DNA from: an uncultured Lentisphaerota bacterium
GTDB taxonomy: Bacteria > Verrucomicrobiota > Kiritimatiellia > CAIQIC01
Reading direction: 5' to 3'
DNA: 60,659 nucleotides
NCBI GenBank assembly: GCA_903889245.1
Contig: CAISWQ010000096.1
Coordinates: forward strand, 1 to 60,659
Shown here: positions 51,602 through 59,826 of the stretch, in pieces
Numbering within the stretch: the stretch's first letter is position 1
How the letters are laid out: each line of letters starts with the position of its first letter
Translations under genes and position numbers: made by a program
Notes under the pieces: model-generated
What the model saw: the letters and a program-made list of their open reading frames with translations, nothing else
Told to the model about the DNA's origin: nothing
Database searches by the model: none

Positions 51602-54600
51602 ATGAAAAAAATATGGCTGGTTTTGGCGATGGGGTGGCTGGCGCTGCGTGGCGGCGCGGACGAGCTTGAACAACAGTTCGCAGCGCCACCGGACGCGGCG
51701 CGGCCGTGGGTCTATTGGTATTTCATGGATGGCAACCTGACCCGCGAGGGGTTGACCGCCGATCTCGAGGCGATGAAGGCCGCGGGTATCGGCGGCGCGA
51801 TTTTTCTGGAGGTGAACATCGGCATCCCGCGCGGGCCGGTGGAGTTCATGAGCGGGCCGTGGCGCGCGCTGTTCGTCCACGCGGTGCGCGAGGCCGAGCG
51901 GCTCGGCATCCAGATTGCGCTCGGCACCGGGCCGGGCTGGTGTGGCACCGGCGGGCCATGGGTCAAGCCGGAGCAGTCCATGCAGCACCTCGTCGCGAGC
52001 GCGACGAACGTCGCCGGGCCCGCGCGCTTCGACGCCGTCCTGCCGCGGCCCGCGCCGCGTACGCCGTACTTCGGCGAGAAAACGCTCACGCCGGAACTGC
52101 ACAAGCAGTGGGCGGAATTTTATCGTGACGAGGCTGTGCTTGCCTTCCCCACACCGCCGGGCGGCGCGCGGCTGGCCGACGCCGACGAAAAGGCGCTCTA
52201 CTTCCGCGAACCGTACTCCTCGAAGAAAGACGTGAAGCCGTTCCTGCCCGCGCCCGCGGAGTTCCCGGCGCTGCCCGTGGCGGAGTGCATCGCGACAAAT
52301 ACGCTGCTCGACCTGACCGCGCGGCGCGGCAGCGACGGCCGGCTGACGTGGGACGTGCCGCCGGGCCAGTGGACGATCCTGCGCTTCGCGCGCACGACCA
52401 CCGGGCAGACGACGCGGCCCGCGCCGCAGCCGGGGCTTGGCCTGGAGTGCGATAAGTTCGACCGCGCCGCGCTCGACGCGCACTACGCCGCGTTTGTCGG
52501 CCAGTTGCTCAAGGAGGCGGGACCACGCCGCAGACCCGACGCCGGGCTGACGATGCTGCACTTCGATAGCTGGGAGATGAGCTCGCAGAACTGGTCGGCA
52601 CATTTCCGCGCCGAGTTCCGGCAGCGGCGCGGTTACGACCCGCTGCCCTTCCTGCCCGCGCTGCTTGGCCGCGTCGTGCAAAGCCTGGAAATTTCCGAGC
52701 GCTTCCTCTGGGACCTGCGGCAGGTGGCGCAGGAACTGGTCATCACCAACCACGCGGTGCGCCTGCGGGAGCTCGGCCGCCAGAGCGGGTTGCCGCTCTC
52801 CATCGAGCCCTATGACCTCAACCCGGCGGCCGACCTCGAACTCGGCGTCGTCGCCGATGTGCCGATGTGCGAGTTCTGGTCCAAGGGCCACGGCTTTGCG
52901 ACGGAGTACAGTTGCCTGGAAGCCACGTCCATCGCGCACACGCTCGGCCGCAGCATCGTCGGCGCGGAGGCGTTCACCGCCGCGCCGGGCGAGGACTGGC
53001 TGCTCCATCCCGGCGCGCTGAAGGAGCAGGGCGACTGGGCGCTCTGCTGCGGCATCAATCGCTTCGCCTTCCACCGTTACCAGCACCAGCCGTGGCTCGA
53101 CCGCTGGCCGGGCATGACCATGGGCCCCTACGGCGTCCACTGGGAGCGCACGCAGACGTGGTGGGACATGGCGCACGCCTATCACACCTACCTCGCGCGT
53201 TGCCAGGCGCTGCTGCGCCGCGGCGCGCCGATCGGCGACATCCTCTACCTCGCCGGCGAGGGCGCGCCGCACGTCTTCCGCCCGCCCGCCTCCGCGCTGC
53301 TGCCCGGACTGCCCGACCGGCGCGGCTACAATTTCGACGGCTGCGCGCCCTCCACATTGCTGCAGGCGAAGGTGGAGCACGACCGCATCGTGCTGCCCGG
53401 CGCGAGCTATCGTGTGCTCGTGCTGCCGCGCCTGGCCACGATGACGCCCGCGCTGCTCGGCAAGATCAAGGAACTGGTTGCCGCCGGCGCAACGGTCGTC
53501 GGCGCGCCGCCGCAGAAATCGCCGGGCCTGCAAAACTTCCCGCAATGCGATGCCGAGGTGCAAAAACTCGCTGCCGAAATCTGGAGCGACGCCAACCGCG
53601 AACGCGTCATCCGCGATGCGTGGCCGCCGCCCGCGCCTGCCGCCGCACTGGCCAGTGAACTACCCAGGGCGCGCTGGCTCTGGCACGAGCCGACGCTGTC
53701 CGCGCCGGTCGGCACGCGCTGCTTCCGCCGCGAGGTCGTACTGCCCGCCGGCCGCCGGGTGACCGCCGCGACGGTGCAGATGACCGCCGACAATTCCTTC
53801 GAGCTGTTCATCAACGGCGCGCCCGCCGGTGGTGGACACAGCTTCCATCACGTGGAGGAACTGGACGTGGCCGCGCTGCGCAAGCCGGGCACGAATGTGC
53901 TGGCCGCGACGGTCCATAACGGCGGCGACGCGCCCAATCCCGCCGGCCTGCTCGGCGTACTCGTGGTGCAGTTCGAGGGTGGTGCTGACCTCGTCGTGCC
54001 GACCGACAGGAGCTGGGGCAGTGCGGAGGAAATGTGCGGCCCGTGGCGTGCGGCGCACGAACTGGGGCCGATGCCGATGCCGCCGTGGAAAATCACCGCA
54101 CCCAAACCGGTTGAGAAACCGGTGGACCTTTATCCCGACTACGCGACCACCGCCGCGCTGCTCGCGCGGCTCGGCATTGCACCGGACTTCGAGTCCACCG
54201 GCGACGTGCGCTTTATCCACCGGCGCGAAGGCGCGACGGACATCTATTTCGTCGGCAACCGCACCGCGCAGCCGCTCGCGGCCGAGTGCCGCTTCCGCGT
54301 CGCCGGCCGGCAGCCGGAACTGTGGGATCCGCTGACCGGCGCGCGGCGCGCGCTCCCGAACTTCGGCGCGCGCGACGGCCGCACCAGCGTGCCGCTGGAG
54401 TTCGCGCCGTACCAGAGCTTCTTCGTCATCTTCCGCCAGCCCGCCGCGCCGGGCACGGCGACCACGCAGAATTTTCCGGCGCTCAAACCCGTGCAGGAAC
54501 TGGCCGGGCCGTGGCAGGCGCGCTTCGTTTCCAAGGTTGGGAAACCGTTCGATAAAACTTTCCAAGGCTTGGAAGACTGGGCACGCAGCCCCGACGCCGA

Positions 54601-55042
54601 ACTCAAATACTTCAGCGGGACGGCGACCTACCGCAAGGCCTTTGGCCTGGCACCAGAGATCAGAAGTCAGAAGTCAGCGGTCAGAAATCAGAATGCAGCG
54701 GTCGGCGGAAGTACGGCTGACCTCCGACCTCTGACCTCTGATCTCTGGCTTGATCTGGGCTCGGTACAGGTGATGGCGCAGGTAAAGTTAAATGGCCGGG
54801 ACTTGGGTGTGGTGTGGTGCGCGCCGTGGCGCGTGGAGCTTCCGGCGGGGCTGCTGCGCGCGGAGGGCAACGAGCTGGAGATCACCGTGGCGAATCTCTG
54901 GATCAACCGGCTGATCGGCGATGCCAGCCTGCCGCCGGAGCAGCGCCAGGCGTGGACCACGCGCAATCCGTACAAGAAAACTGCGCCGCTCCAGCCCTCC
55001 GGCCTCCTCGGCCCCGTCCGCCTGCTCGCGGTCCAGCCGTGA
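51602..55042 (+). CDS. Secreted GH106-type alpha-L-rhamnosidase
   Basis: 1146 aa; signal peptide MKKIWLVLAMGWLALRGGA after GGAAGAG. The N-terminal barrel is typical of GH106: RPWVYWYFMDGNLTREGLTADLEAMKAAGIGGAIFLEV, GTGPGWCGTGGPWVKPEQSMQHL, HFDSWEMSSQNWS and GHGFATEYSCLEATSIAH; a central beta region follows and a C-terminal galactose-binding-like domain closes with LDLGSVQVMAQVKLNGRDLGVVWCAPWRVEL. It releases L-rhamnose, consistent with rhaB in the window. Two unusual insertions near the C-terminus derive from repeats: phased palindromes at residues ~976-991 (VSKVGKP, FQGLED) and a minisatellite at ~1018-1050 (EIRSQKSAVRNQ). Confidence 0.92.
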   Translation: MKKIWLVLAMGWLALRGGADELEQQFAAPPDAARPWVYWYFMDGNLTREGLTADLEAMKAAGIGGAIFLEVNIGIPRGPVEFMSGPWRALFVHAVREAERLGIQIALGTGPGWCGTGGPWVKPEQSMQHLVASATNVAGPARFDAVLPRPAPRTPYFGEKTLTPELHKQWAEFYRDEAVLAFPTPPGGARLADADEKALYFREPYSSKKDVKPFLPAPAEFPALPVAECIATNTLLDLTARRGSDGRLTWDVPPGQWTILRFARTTTGQTTRPAPQPGLGLECDKFDRAALDAHYAAFVGQLLKEAGPRRRPDAGLTMLHFDSWEMSSQNWSAHFRAEFRQRRGYDPLPFLPALLGRVVQSLEISERFLWDLRQVAQELVITNHAVRLRELGRQSGLPLSIEPYDLNPAADLELGVVADVPMCEFWSKGHGFATEYSCLEATSIAHTLGRSIVGAEAFTAAPGEDWLLHPGALKEQGDWALCCGINRFAFHRYQHQPWLDRWPGMTMGPYGVHWERTQTWWDMAHAYHTYLARCQALLRRGAPIGDILYLAGEGAPHVFRPPASALLPGLPDRRGYNFDGCAPSTLLQAKVEHDRIVLPGASYRVLVLPRLATMTPALLGKIKELVAAGATVVGAPPQKSPGLQNFPQCDAEVQKLAAEIWSDANRERVIRDAWPPPAPAAALASELPRARWLWHEPTLSAPVGTRCFRREVVLPAGRRVTAATVQMTADNSFELFINGAPAGGGHSFHHVEELDVAALRKPGTNVLAATVHNGGDAPNPAGLLGVLVVQFEGGADLVVPTDRSWGSAEEMCGPWRAAHELGPMPMPPWKITAPKPVEKPVDLYPDYATTAALLARLGIAPDFESTGDVRFIHRREGATDIYFVGNRTAQPLAAECRFRVAGRQPELWDPLTGARRALPNFGARDGRTSVPLEFAPYQSFFVIFRQPAAPGTATTQNFPALKPVQELAGPWQARFVSKVGKPFDKTFQGLEDWARSPDAELKYFSGTATYRKAFGLAPEIRSQKSAVRNQNAAVGGSTADLRPLTSDLWLDLGSVQVMAQVKLNGRDLGVVWCAPWRVELPAGLLRAEGNELEITVANLWINRLIGDASLPPEQRQAWTTRNPYKKTAPLQPSGLLGPVRLLAVQP
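54527..54574. repeat. Phased palindrome, 2 copies inside the rhamnosidase gene
   Basis: CC at 54531 and 54562, 31 bp apart. Because 31 is not a multiple of three the two copies are read in different frames (VSKVGKP versus FQGLED), yet the phase of intergenic arrays is kept. Confidence 0.9.
54655..54750. repeat. AGATCAGAAGTCAG minisatellite inside the rhamnosidase gene
   Basis: Iterations of CAGAAGTCAGAAGTC and then the inverse CTGACCTCTGATCTC, so the two halves could form a hairpin. Read in frame, it lengthens a linker before the last beta domain. The TGACCTCTGAC unit is the same as in the E2 linker. Confidence 0.82.
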
Positions 55043-55074
55043 TGTGTACTCCGCGGGGCCACCCAGCGGCGGCT

Positions 55075-55461
55075 TTATTTTTTCCGTTGCCTGCCGAGCC
55101 AGTGTTGCGCGGCTTCGCGGACGTCGGCGGCGCTGTCGCGGGCGGCGCGTTCCATGATCGGCACGACGACGGTGTTGGTGCCCTGGCTGTAGTGCTTCGC
55201 GCCATCCACGATCAGCGCGCGCATCAGGATGTTGGTCGGACCACTGAAGCTGTCCAGCGCCTGAAGGACGGTCGGCACACCCGCCGCGCCGGTATCGGTG
55301 AGGAAGTGAAAGGTGCATTCGCACGGACCCCAGGGACGCTCGCGTTCCTTGGGCAGTTCGGCGAGATATTTCCGCTGCTGCTCGGCGAGCGGCACGTTCG
55401 CCTGCGGCGCGGCGCAGCCGGCGAGCAGCAGAGCCAGCAACAGCACAGGAGTCGATTTCAT
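55075..55461 (-). CDS. Small lipoprotein of unknown function
   Basis: 128 aa from ATG 55461. Signal with lipobox LLLALLLAGC (Cys16), so membrane-anchored. The rest (PWGPCECTFHFLTDTGAAGVPTVLQALD, ERAARDSAADVREAAQHWLG) resembles a HEAT-like pair of helices in its second half and contains a CEC motif. No family recognised. It overlaps the DUF4177 gene by 4 bp, so the two are made together. Confidence 0.75.
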   Translation of the reverse strand: MKSTPVLLLALLLAGCAAPQANVPLAEQQRKYLAELPKERERPWGPCECTFHFLTDTGAAGVPTVLQALDSFSGPTNILMRALIVDGAKHYSQGTNTVVVPIMERAARDSAADVREAAQHWLGRQRKK

Positions 55462-55694
55462 TCCCTCTCCGGTGGCAGCGGCGGTGGCGGGACAGACACG
55501 ACGGGGCGCTTGAAGACGGCATTGACGAAGCGGCTGTAGCCGCCGCTCTCGGTGGTGAAGACGCTGACGAGTTCCCAGCCCTCCGCGCCCAGCCGGTTGA
55601 GCCACGTTTGCAGCGCCGGCGCGTCGAGCGTGCCGTTGTTGAGCAGCCCCGCCTGCTGCGCGAGCGAGATGGTCTGATATTCCCACTTGGTCAT
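55458..55694 (-). CDS. DUF4177-domain small protein
   Basis: 78 aa. TKWEYQTISL at the start and LGAEGWELVSVFT in the middle are the hallmarks of DUF4177 (Pfam 13783), a short beta-alpha fold of unknown function; a proline-rich tail (VSVPPPPLPPERE) follows. AGGAGGTGACGC precedes ATG. Overlaps the lipoprotein start. Confidence 0.85.
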   Translation of the reverse strand: MTKWEYQTISLAQQAGLLNNGTLDAPALQTWLNRLGAEGWELVSVFTTESGGYSRFVNAVFKRPVVSVPPPPLPPERE

Positions 55695-55735
55695 GCGTCA
55701 CCTCCTGCCCACATCAAAGACACCACGGTGGCAGG

Positions 55736-57034
55736 TCAGGCCCGCTGGGCGATGGCGACGAACTCGGCGTTCATCGGGCCGGTGTAGAGCTGCATCGGGC
55801 GGCCGATGCGCTGGTGCGGGTCGCGCTTGAGTTCCTGCCATTGCGCGATCCAGCCGGGGAGCCGGCCAAGCGCGAAGAGCACGGTGTACATATCGGTCGG
55901 GAAGCCCATGGCGCGATAAGTGATGCCGGTGTAGAAGTCCACGTTCGGGTAGAGCTTGCGCTCGACGAAGTAAGGATCGGCCAGCGCCTTGCCCTCGAGC
56001 TCGATGGCGAGATCGAGCAACGGGTCGTGCTTGCCGAGCCGCGCGAGCACCTCGTGGCAGATCTTCTTGGCGATGGTCGCGCGCGGGTCGTAGGTCTTGT
56101 AGATGCGGTGGCCAAAGCCCATCAACCGGCGCGGGTTGGCCTTGTCCTTGGCCTGCGCGATGGCGCGGTCCACATTGCCACCCTCGCGCAGGATGGTCTC
56201 GAGCATCTCCACGACTTCCTGGTTGGCGCCGCCGTGGAGCGGGCCCCAGAGCGCGCAGATGCCGGCGCAGATCGAGGCGTAGAGGTTCGCGCCGCTGCTG
56301 CCGACGAGGCGTACGGTGCTGGTCGAGCAGTTCTGGCCATGGTCGGCGTGGAGGATCAAAAGCTGGTTCATCGCGCGGACGATGACCGGATCAATCTGAT
56401 AGTCCACCACCGGCGAGCTGAACATCATGTTCAGAAAGTTCGCGCAGTAGGAAAGTTTGTAGCTCGGCTGGCTGACCGGCTCGCCAATGGATTTCTTATA
56501 GGAGAACGCCGCGATGGTGCGCAGCTTGGAGAGCAGGCGCGTGGCGGCCATGTCAATGTCTTCATCGGTCTGCTCAACTTCGGGATAGAAGCTGGAGAGC
56601 GAGACGACCATCGCCGAAAGCACCGCCATCGGGTGCGCCTGTTCCGGGTAACGCCGGAAGAACGTGCGCATGTCCTCGTGGATCATCGAGTGCTTGTTGA
56701 ACAGCGCGGAGAATTTCTCCGACTGCTCGTGGTTGGGCAGGGTGCCGTGGATCAGCAGGTAGGCGACTTCGACGAACGTGCAATGCTCGGTGAGCACCTC
56801 GATGGGATAGCCGCGGTAGAGGAGCTGGCCTTTCTCGCCATCCACGTGGCTGATCGCGCTCTGGCAGGAAACCGTGCAGCCGAAACCGGGGTCATAGGTA
56901 TAGACCCGCGCCTCCTTCCACAGGCTGCGGATATCCACGGCCCGAAAGCCAGCGGTATCCTCCAGCATGGGCAAGGCCAGCGCCTTACCATCCACACGGA
57001 GTTCGGCGGTTTTGGATTTGGTTTCGTCTGCCAT
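55736..57034 (-). CDS. gltA: Citrate synthase
   Basis: 432 aa from ATG 57034 after GGAGGA. It condenses acetyl-CoA and oxaloacetate. Active-site residues: His in WGPLHGGANQEV, His in MGFGHRIYKTYDPRA and Asp in YPNVDFYTGITYRAMGFP. The N-terminal FGCTVSCQSAISHVDGEKGQLLYRGYPIE is typical of the longer hexameric, NADH-sensitive Gram-negative type. It consumes the product of the PDH complex encoded earlier in the window. rpmB lies 35 bp upstream on the same strand. Confidence 0.96.
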   Translation of the reverse strand: MADETKSKTAELRVDGKALALPMLEDTAGFRAVDIRSLWKEARVYTYDPGFGCTVSCQSAISHVDGEKGQLLYRGYPIEVLTEHCTFVEVAYLLIHGTLPNHEQSEKFSALFNKHSMIHEDMRTFFRRYPEQAHPMAVLSAMVVSLSSFYPEVEQTDEDIDMAATRLLSKLRTIAAFSYKKSIGEPVSQPSYKLSYCANFLNMMFSSPVVDYQIDPVIVRAMNQLLILHADHGQNCSTSTVRLVGSSGANLYASICAGICALWGPLHGGANQEVVEMLETILREGGNVDRAIAQAKDKANPRRLMGFGHRIYKTYDPRATIAKKICHEVLARLGKHDPLLDLAIELEGKALADPYFVERKLYPNVDFYTGITYRAMGFPTDMYTVLFALGRLPGWIAQWQELKRDPHQRIGRPMQLYTGPMNAEFVAIAQRA

Positions 57035-57069
57035 GGCGGGTCCTCCGGCGCCAGCGCCGCGGGATGACG

Positions 57070-57297
57070 TCAGGCCTTGACGACTTTGCCGGCCTTGAGG
57101 CAGCCCGTACACACGCGCTTGGTCGAAACTGTGCCGCCCTTGCGAACGCGGACCGTCTGCAGGTTGGGCAGGAAGCGGCGGCCGGTGATGCCGGTCGTAT
57201 GCAGGCCGATGCCGCCTTTTTTCTTTTCCAAACCGTGCCGGATGATGCGATTGCCCGACCGCGGTCCCTTGCCACAAATATCACACTTGAATGCCAT
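57070..57297 (-). CDS. rpmB: 50S ribosomal protein L28
   Basis: 75 aa, MAFKCDICGKGPRSGNRI ... RRFLPNLQTVRV ... KRVCTGCLKAGKVVK. It carries both CxxC pairs (CDIC, CTGC), the zinc-binding (C+) form of L28. AGGAG before ATG 57297. Not accompanied by rpmG, a frequent partner. Confidence 0.97.
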   Translation of the reverse strand: MAFKCDICGKGPRSGNRIIRHGLEKKKGGIGLHTTGITGRRFLPNLQTVRVRKGGTVSTKRVCTGCLKAGKVVKA

Positions 57298-57382
57298 AAC
57301 ACTGCTCCTGTCTGACTGCTAAAGCGCGGGGACTATACGGAAGCACCCCCACCCCGACAAGCGAAAAGCACGGCCCGGCGCG

Positions 57383-57433
57383 GTTTTCCAAGGTTGGGAA
57401 AAACTACCCCCGGACTTCTCCAATCCTTGGAGG
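57383..57433. repeat. Phased palindrome, 2 copies
   Basis: CC at 57388 and 57420, 32 bp apart, between two same-strand genes; the second copy ends 4 bp before the stop of the downstream gene. Confidence 0.88.
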
Positions 57434-57436
57434 CCC

Positions 57437-58090
57437 TCACCTGTGCGGCGGCAGAGGCGGCCCCTGTGCCAAGGCCTGGCGTTCGCGGTTGAAGAGGCGC
57501 CACGGGAAGAAGTAGAAGAGTAGAATCGGGATGAGGGCCAGATTCGCCACGTGCAGGAAATAGAGCGGCGCGAAGATGAAGATCAGGAGGTGCATACGGA
57601 CGACGTTGAGGTAGGGCTGGAACATGACCTTGCCCTGCTCGTCCGGCGCTTCGCGCCAGGGAAAGTCGCGGACGCGCGAGACGAAGGTCATCAGGACGAA
57701 CGGCCAGTAGGCGGCCAGCGCCGTTCCGATCATGAGGAAGACATTCGGCGGGCCGTGGCGTTCCGGCACCAGCGGGAAGAACAGGTTGAGGAAAACGCCA
57801 TGGACAAAATGGAACATGCCGAAGTGGAAGGTGAAGAAGGCCGCGAGAAACAGGCCGCTGAAGAGCGCCCCGAGCTTTTTGACGCCGGGCGCATAGACGA
57901 CGGCGCACACCAGCGCGGTCAGAATCCAGAGGTAGCCGAAGGTGAAGCTGGAAATCCAGAGGCCCCAGATCAAATCCCTGGCCTGCCAGCGAAACAGGAG
58001 GGCGCAGACCACCGTGCCGGCAAACGCGAGCAGGTCGGGCGCAAAGTCGGCGAATTTCATCCGCCGCAGGATGGTGAAAAAATTCTGCAC
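57437..58090 (-). CDS. Polytopic membrane protein, DUF6498-like
   Basis: 217 aa with about six hydrophobic helices. GLWISSFTFGYLWILTALV, FFTFHFGMFHFVHGVFLNLFFP (three His in one helix) and YLNVVRMHLLIFIFAPLYFL resemble the DUF6498 family, whose function is unknown. The frame starts at GTG 58090; ATG 58060 would leave a more typical N-terminus (MKFADFAPDLLAF). The His-rich helix might bind metal or haem, but this is speculative. Divergent from the DUF4239 gene. Confidence 0.65.
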   Translation of the reverse strand: MQNFFTILRRMKFADFAPDLLAFAGTVVCALLFRWQARDLIWGLWISSFTFGYLWILTALVCAVVYAPGVKKLGALFSGLFLAAFFTFHFGMFHFVHGVFLNLFFPLVPERHGPPNVFLMIGTALAAYWPFVLMTFVSRVRDFPWREAPDEQGKVMFQPYLNVVRMHLLIFIFAPLYFLHVANLALIPILLFYFFPWRLFNRERQALAQGPPLPPHR

Positions 58091-58170
58091 GAGGGCGACA
58101 TGATAGCGGGCGCGGGCGGATTTGCAACGCGCGGCGGGCTGTGCTACACCTCGCGTACGGGAGCAAGCAC

Positions 58171-58986
58171 ATGAACTGGATGCATGGTCTGGCAGGCTGG
58201 CCGCTCTGGCTGACGGCGGGGGGCGTGGTGTTTATCAGCGCGGCCGTGGGCTGGCTGATGGTCAAGCTGGTGCGGCGGCACGCGCCCTATCCCACGTTCA
58301 AGGAGAACAACGAGCTGGTCGGCTTCACCTACGCCGTCTTCGGCCTGGTTTATGGCGTCCTGCTCGCGTTCACCATCATCGTCGCGTGGGAGCGCTTTGC
58401 CGAGACGGAGCGGATCGTGATGCGCGAGGTGACGGTGTTGAGCGAGCTGTGGCGCGACATCAACGTGTTCCCCGCCGCCGACCGCGACGGCATCCACAGC
58501 AACCTGATCGCCTACGCGCAGTCGGTGGCCGACGACGAATGGCCGGTCATGTCTGACCACGGCCGGGCCAGCCCCCAGACCATCAAAATCTATGAACAAC
58601 TGTGGGGACGCATCTACCAGCTCAATCCCACAACGAAATTGCAGGAGTCCTTCCTGACCGAGGTCTTGAGCGACATCAACGAGGTGAGTGCCAACCGACG
58701 GCTGCGCATGCTTTACAGCCGGATGGAGATCAACGGCATCTTGTGGATGGTCCTGTTGATCGGCGCGTTCCCGACCATCGGCTACACGCTGCTGTTCGCC
58801 AACCGGCACGGCTGGGTGCAGGCGCTGATCACCGGCTCCATCACGCTGATCGTGCTGCTGTGCCTGCTGGTGGCCCTCTCGCTGCAATATCCGTTCACCG
58901 GCGATGTCAGCATCCAGCCCGAGGCGTTCCGCGACCTGCTGGAATCCTTCCACCAACGCCTGCTTTCCGCCGGCCATCCGCGCTGA
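58171..58986 (+). CDS. DUF4239 membrane protein (bestrophin-like)
   Basis: 271 aa from ATG 58171 after GGGAGC. Helices near 10-30 (LWLTAGGVVFISAAVGWLMV), 58-75 (FTYAVFGLVYGVLLAFTIIVAW), 185-210 and 215-240. ERFAETERIVMREVTVLSELWRDI and SRMEINGILWMVLLIGAFPTIGYTLLF are typical of DUF4239, distantly related to bestrophin-type channels. Function unknown. Confidence 0.85.
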   Translation: MNWMHGLAGWPLWLTAGGVVFISAAVGWLMVKLVRRHAPYPTFKENNELVGFTYAVFGLVYGVLLAFTIIVAWERFAETERIVMREVTVLSELWRDINVFPAADRDGIHSNLIAYAQSVADDEWPVMSDHGRASPQTIKIYEQLWGRIYQLNPTTKLQESFLTEVLSDINEVSANRRLRMLYSRMEINGILWMVLLIGAFPTIGYTLLFANRHGWVQALITGSITLIVLLCLLVALSLQYPFTGDVSIQPEAFRDLLESFHQRLLSAGHPR

Positions 58987-59080
58987 AGATCGGGTGCATG
59001 TGCCGGCATCCGCCGCCTTGCGGAGCGCGCGCAATCAGGTAAGCTCCCCCGTGTTGCGGCAAACCCAAAGGAACCGAATC

Positions 59081-59584
59081 ATGAACTACACGATGCTGGC
59101 GGTGCTGGTGGCGGCGGTCGCGGTGACCGGCTGCGGCCAGAAGAGCGGCGAGGCGCTGGTCGAGAAAATGATCGAGAAGCAGATGGCCAAGGAGGGCGTC
59201 AAGGGCAAGGTGGACCTCTCCGAGGGTCAGATGACCATCGAGACGCCGCAGGGCACGGCCACCTATGCCGGCGGCGCAGGCGCCAAGGTCCCCGACAACT
59301 TCCCGAAGGACGTGCAGGTCTATGCCGGGGCCAAGGTCCTCGCCAGCGTCAACACGCCGCAGGGCCAGAACCTGATGCTCGAGAGCGGCGACAGCGTCGA
59401 GAAGATCATCGCCTTCTACAAGGGCAAGATGACCGGCGAGGGCTGGAAGGAAGAGATGAGCATGAACCAGGGCGAGTCCTCCGTCCTTGTCTATAAAAAG
59501 GAACAGCGCACGGCCTCGATCGTTGTCGCCAAGGCCGGCGACGGCGCGCAGATCAACCTGACCGTCGCCAACGAATCGCGTTGA
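59081..59584 (+). CDS. Small lipoprotein of unknown function
   Basis: 167 aa from ATG 59081 after AAAGGA. Lipobox AAVAVTGC (Cys18). The body has a short acidic helix (EALVEKMIEKQMAKEG), VPDNFPKDVQVYAGAKVLASV and DSVEKIIAFYKGKMTGEGWKEEM, the last resembling the helix-plus-sheet segment found in many small bacterial lipoproteins that end with a SIVVAKAGDGAQINLTV-type strand. No named function. Confidence 0.82.
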   Translation: MNYTMLAVLVAAVAVTGCGQKSGEALVEKMIEKQMAKEGVKGKVDLSEGQMTIETPQGTATYAGGAGAKVPDNFPKDVQVYAGAKVLASVNTPQGQNLMLESGDSVEKIIAFYKGKMTGEGWKEEMSMNQGESSVLVYKKEQRTASIVVAKAGDGAQINLTVANESR

Positions 59585-59712
59585 CCACGGCGCGCACCCC
59601 GGCAGTCGCAGCCGCGTAATCCGCAAGGCAAGCAGCCCAAGCGGTTGTTTATCCCGCCTTGGATCGCACCCTTGGTCTATGGTGTATTTCTTGTGAGTGG
59701 CAGAAGAGGGTC

Positions 59713-59741
59713 TTGACAAAATCTGCGGGGGAACGCATAAA
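59713..59741 (+). promoter_or_regulatory. Promoter of the PEP-CTERM gene
   Basis: Perfect TTGACA (59713-59718), 17-bp spacer, CATAAA (59736-59741). Leader of about 80 nt to ATG 59827, with GGAAAGGA upstream of the start. Confidence 0.7.
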
Positions 59742-59826
59742 CCCACCATCGCCAGGGATGCTAACCCCATCCGTTGGAGCGAGTCATGTGGCGCTGGTTG
59801 ATCGCAGCACAAGGAAAGGACACAGG

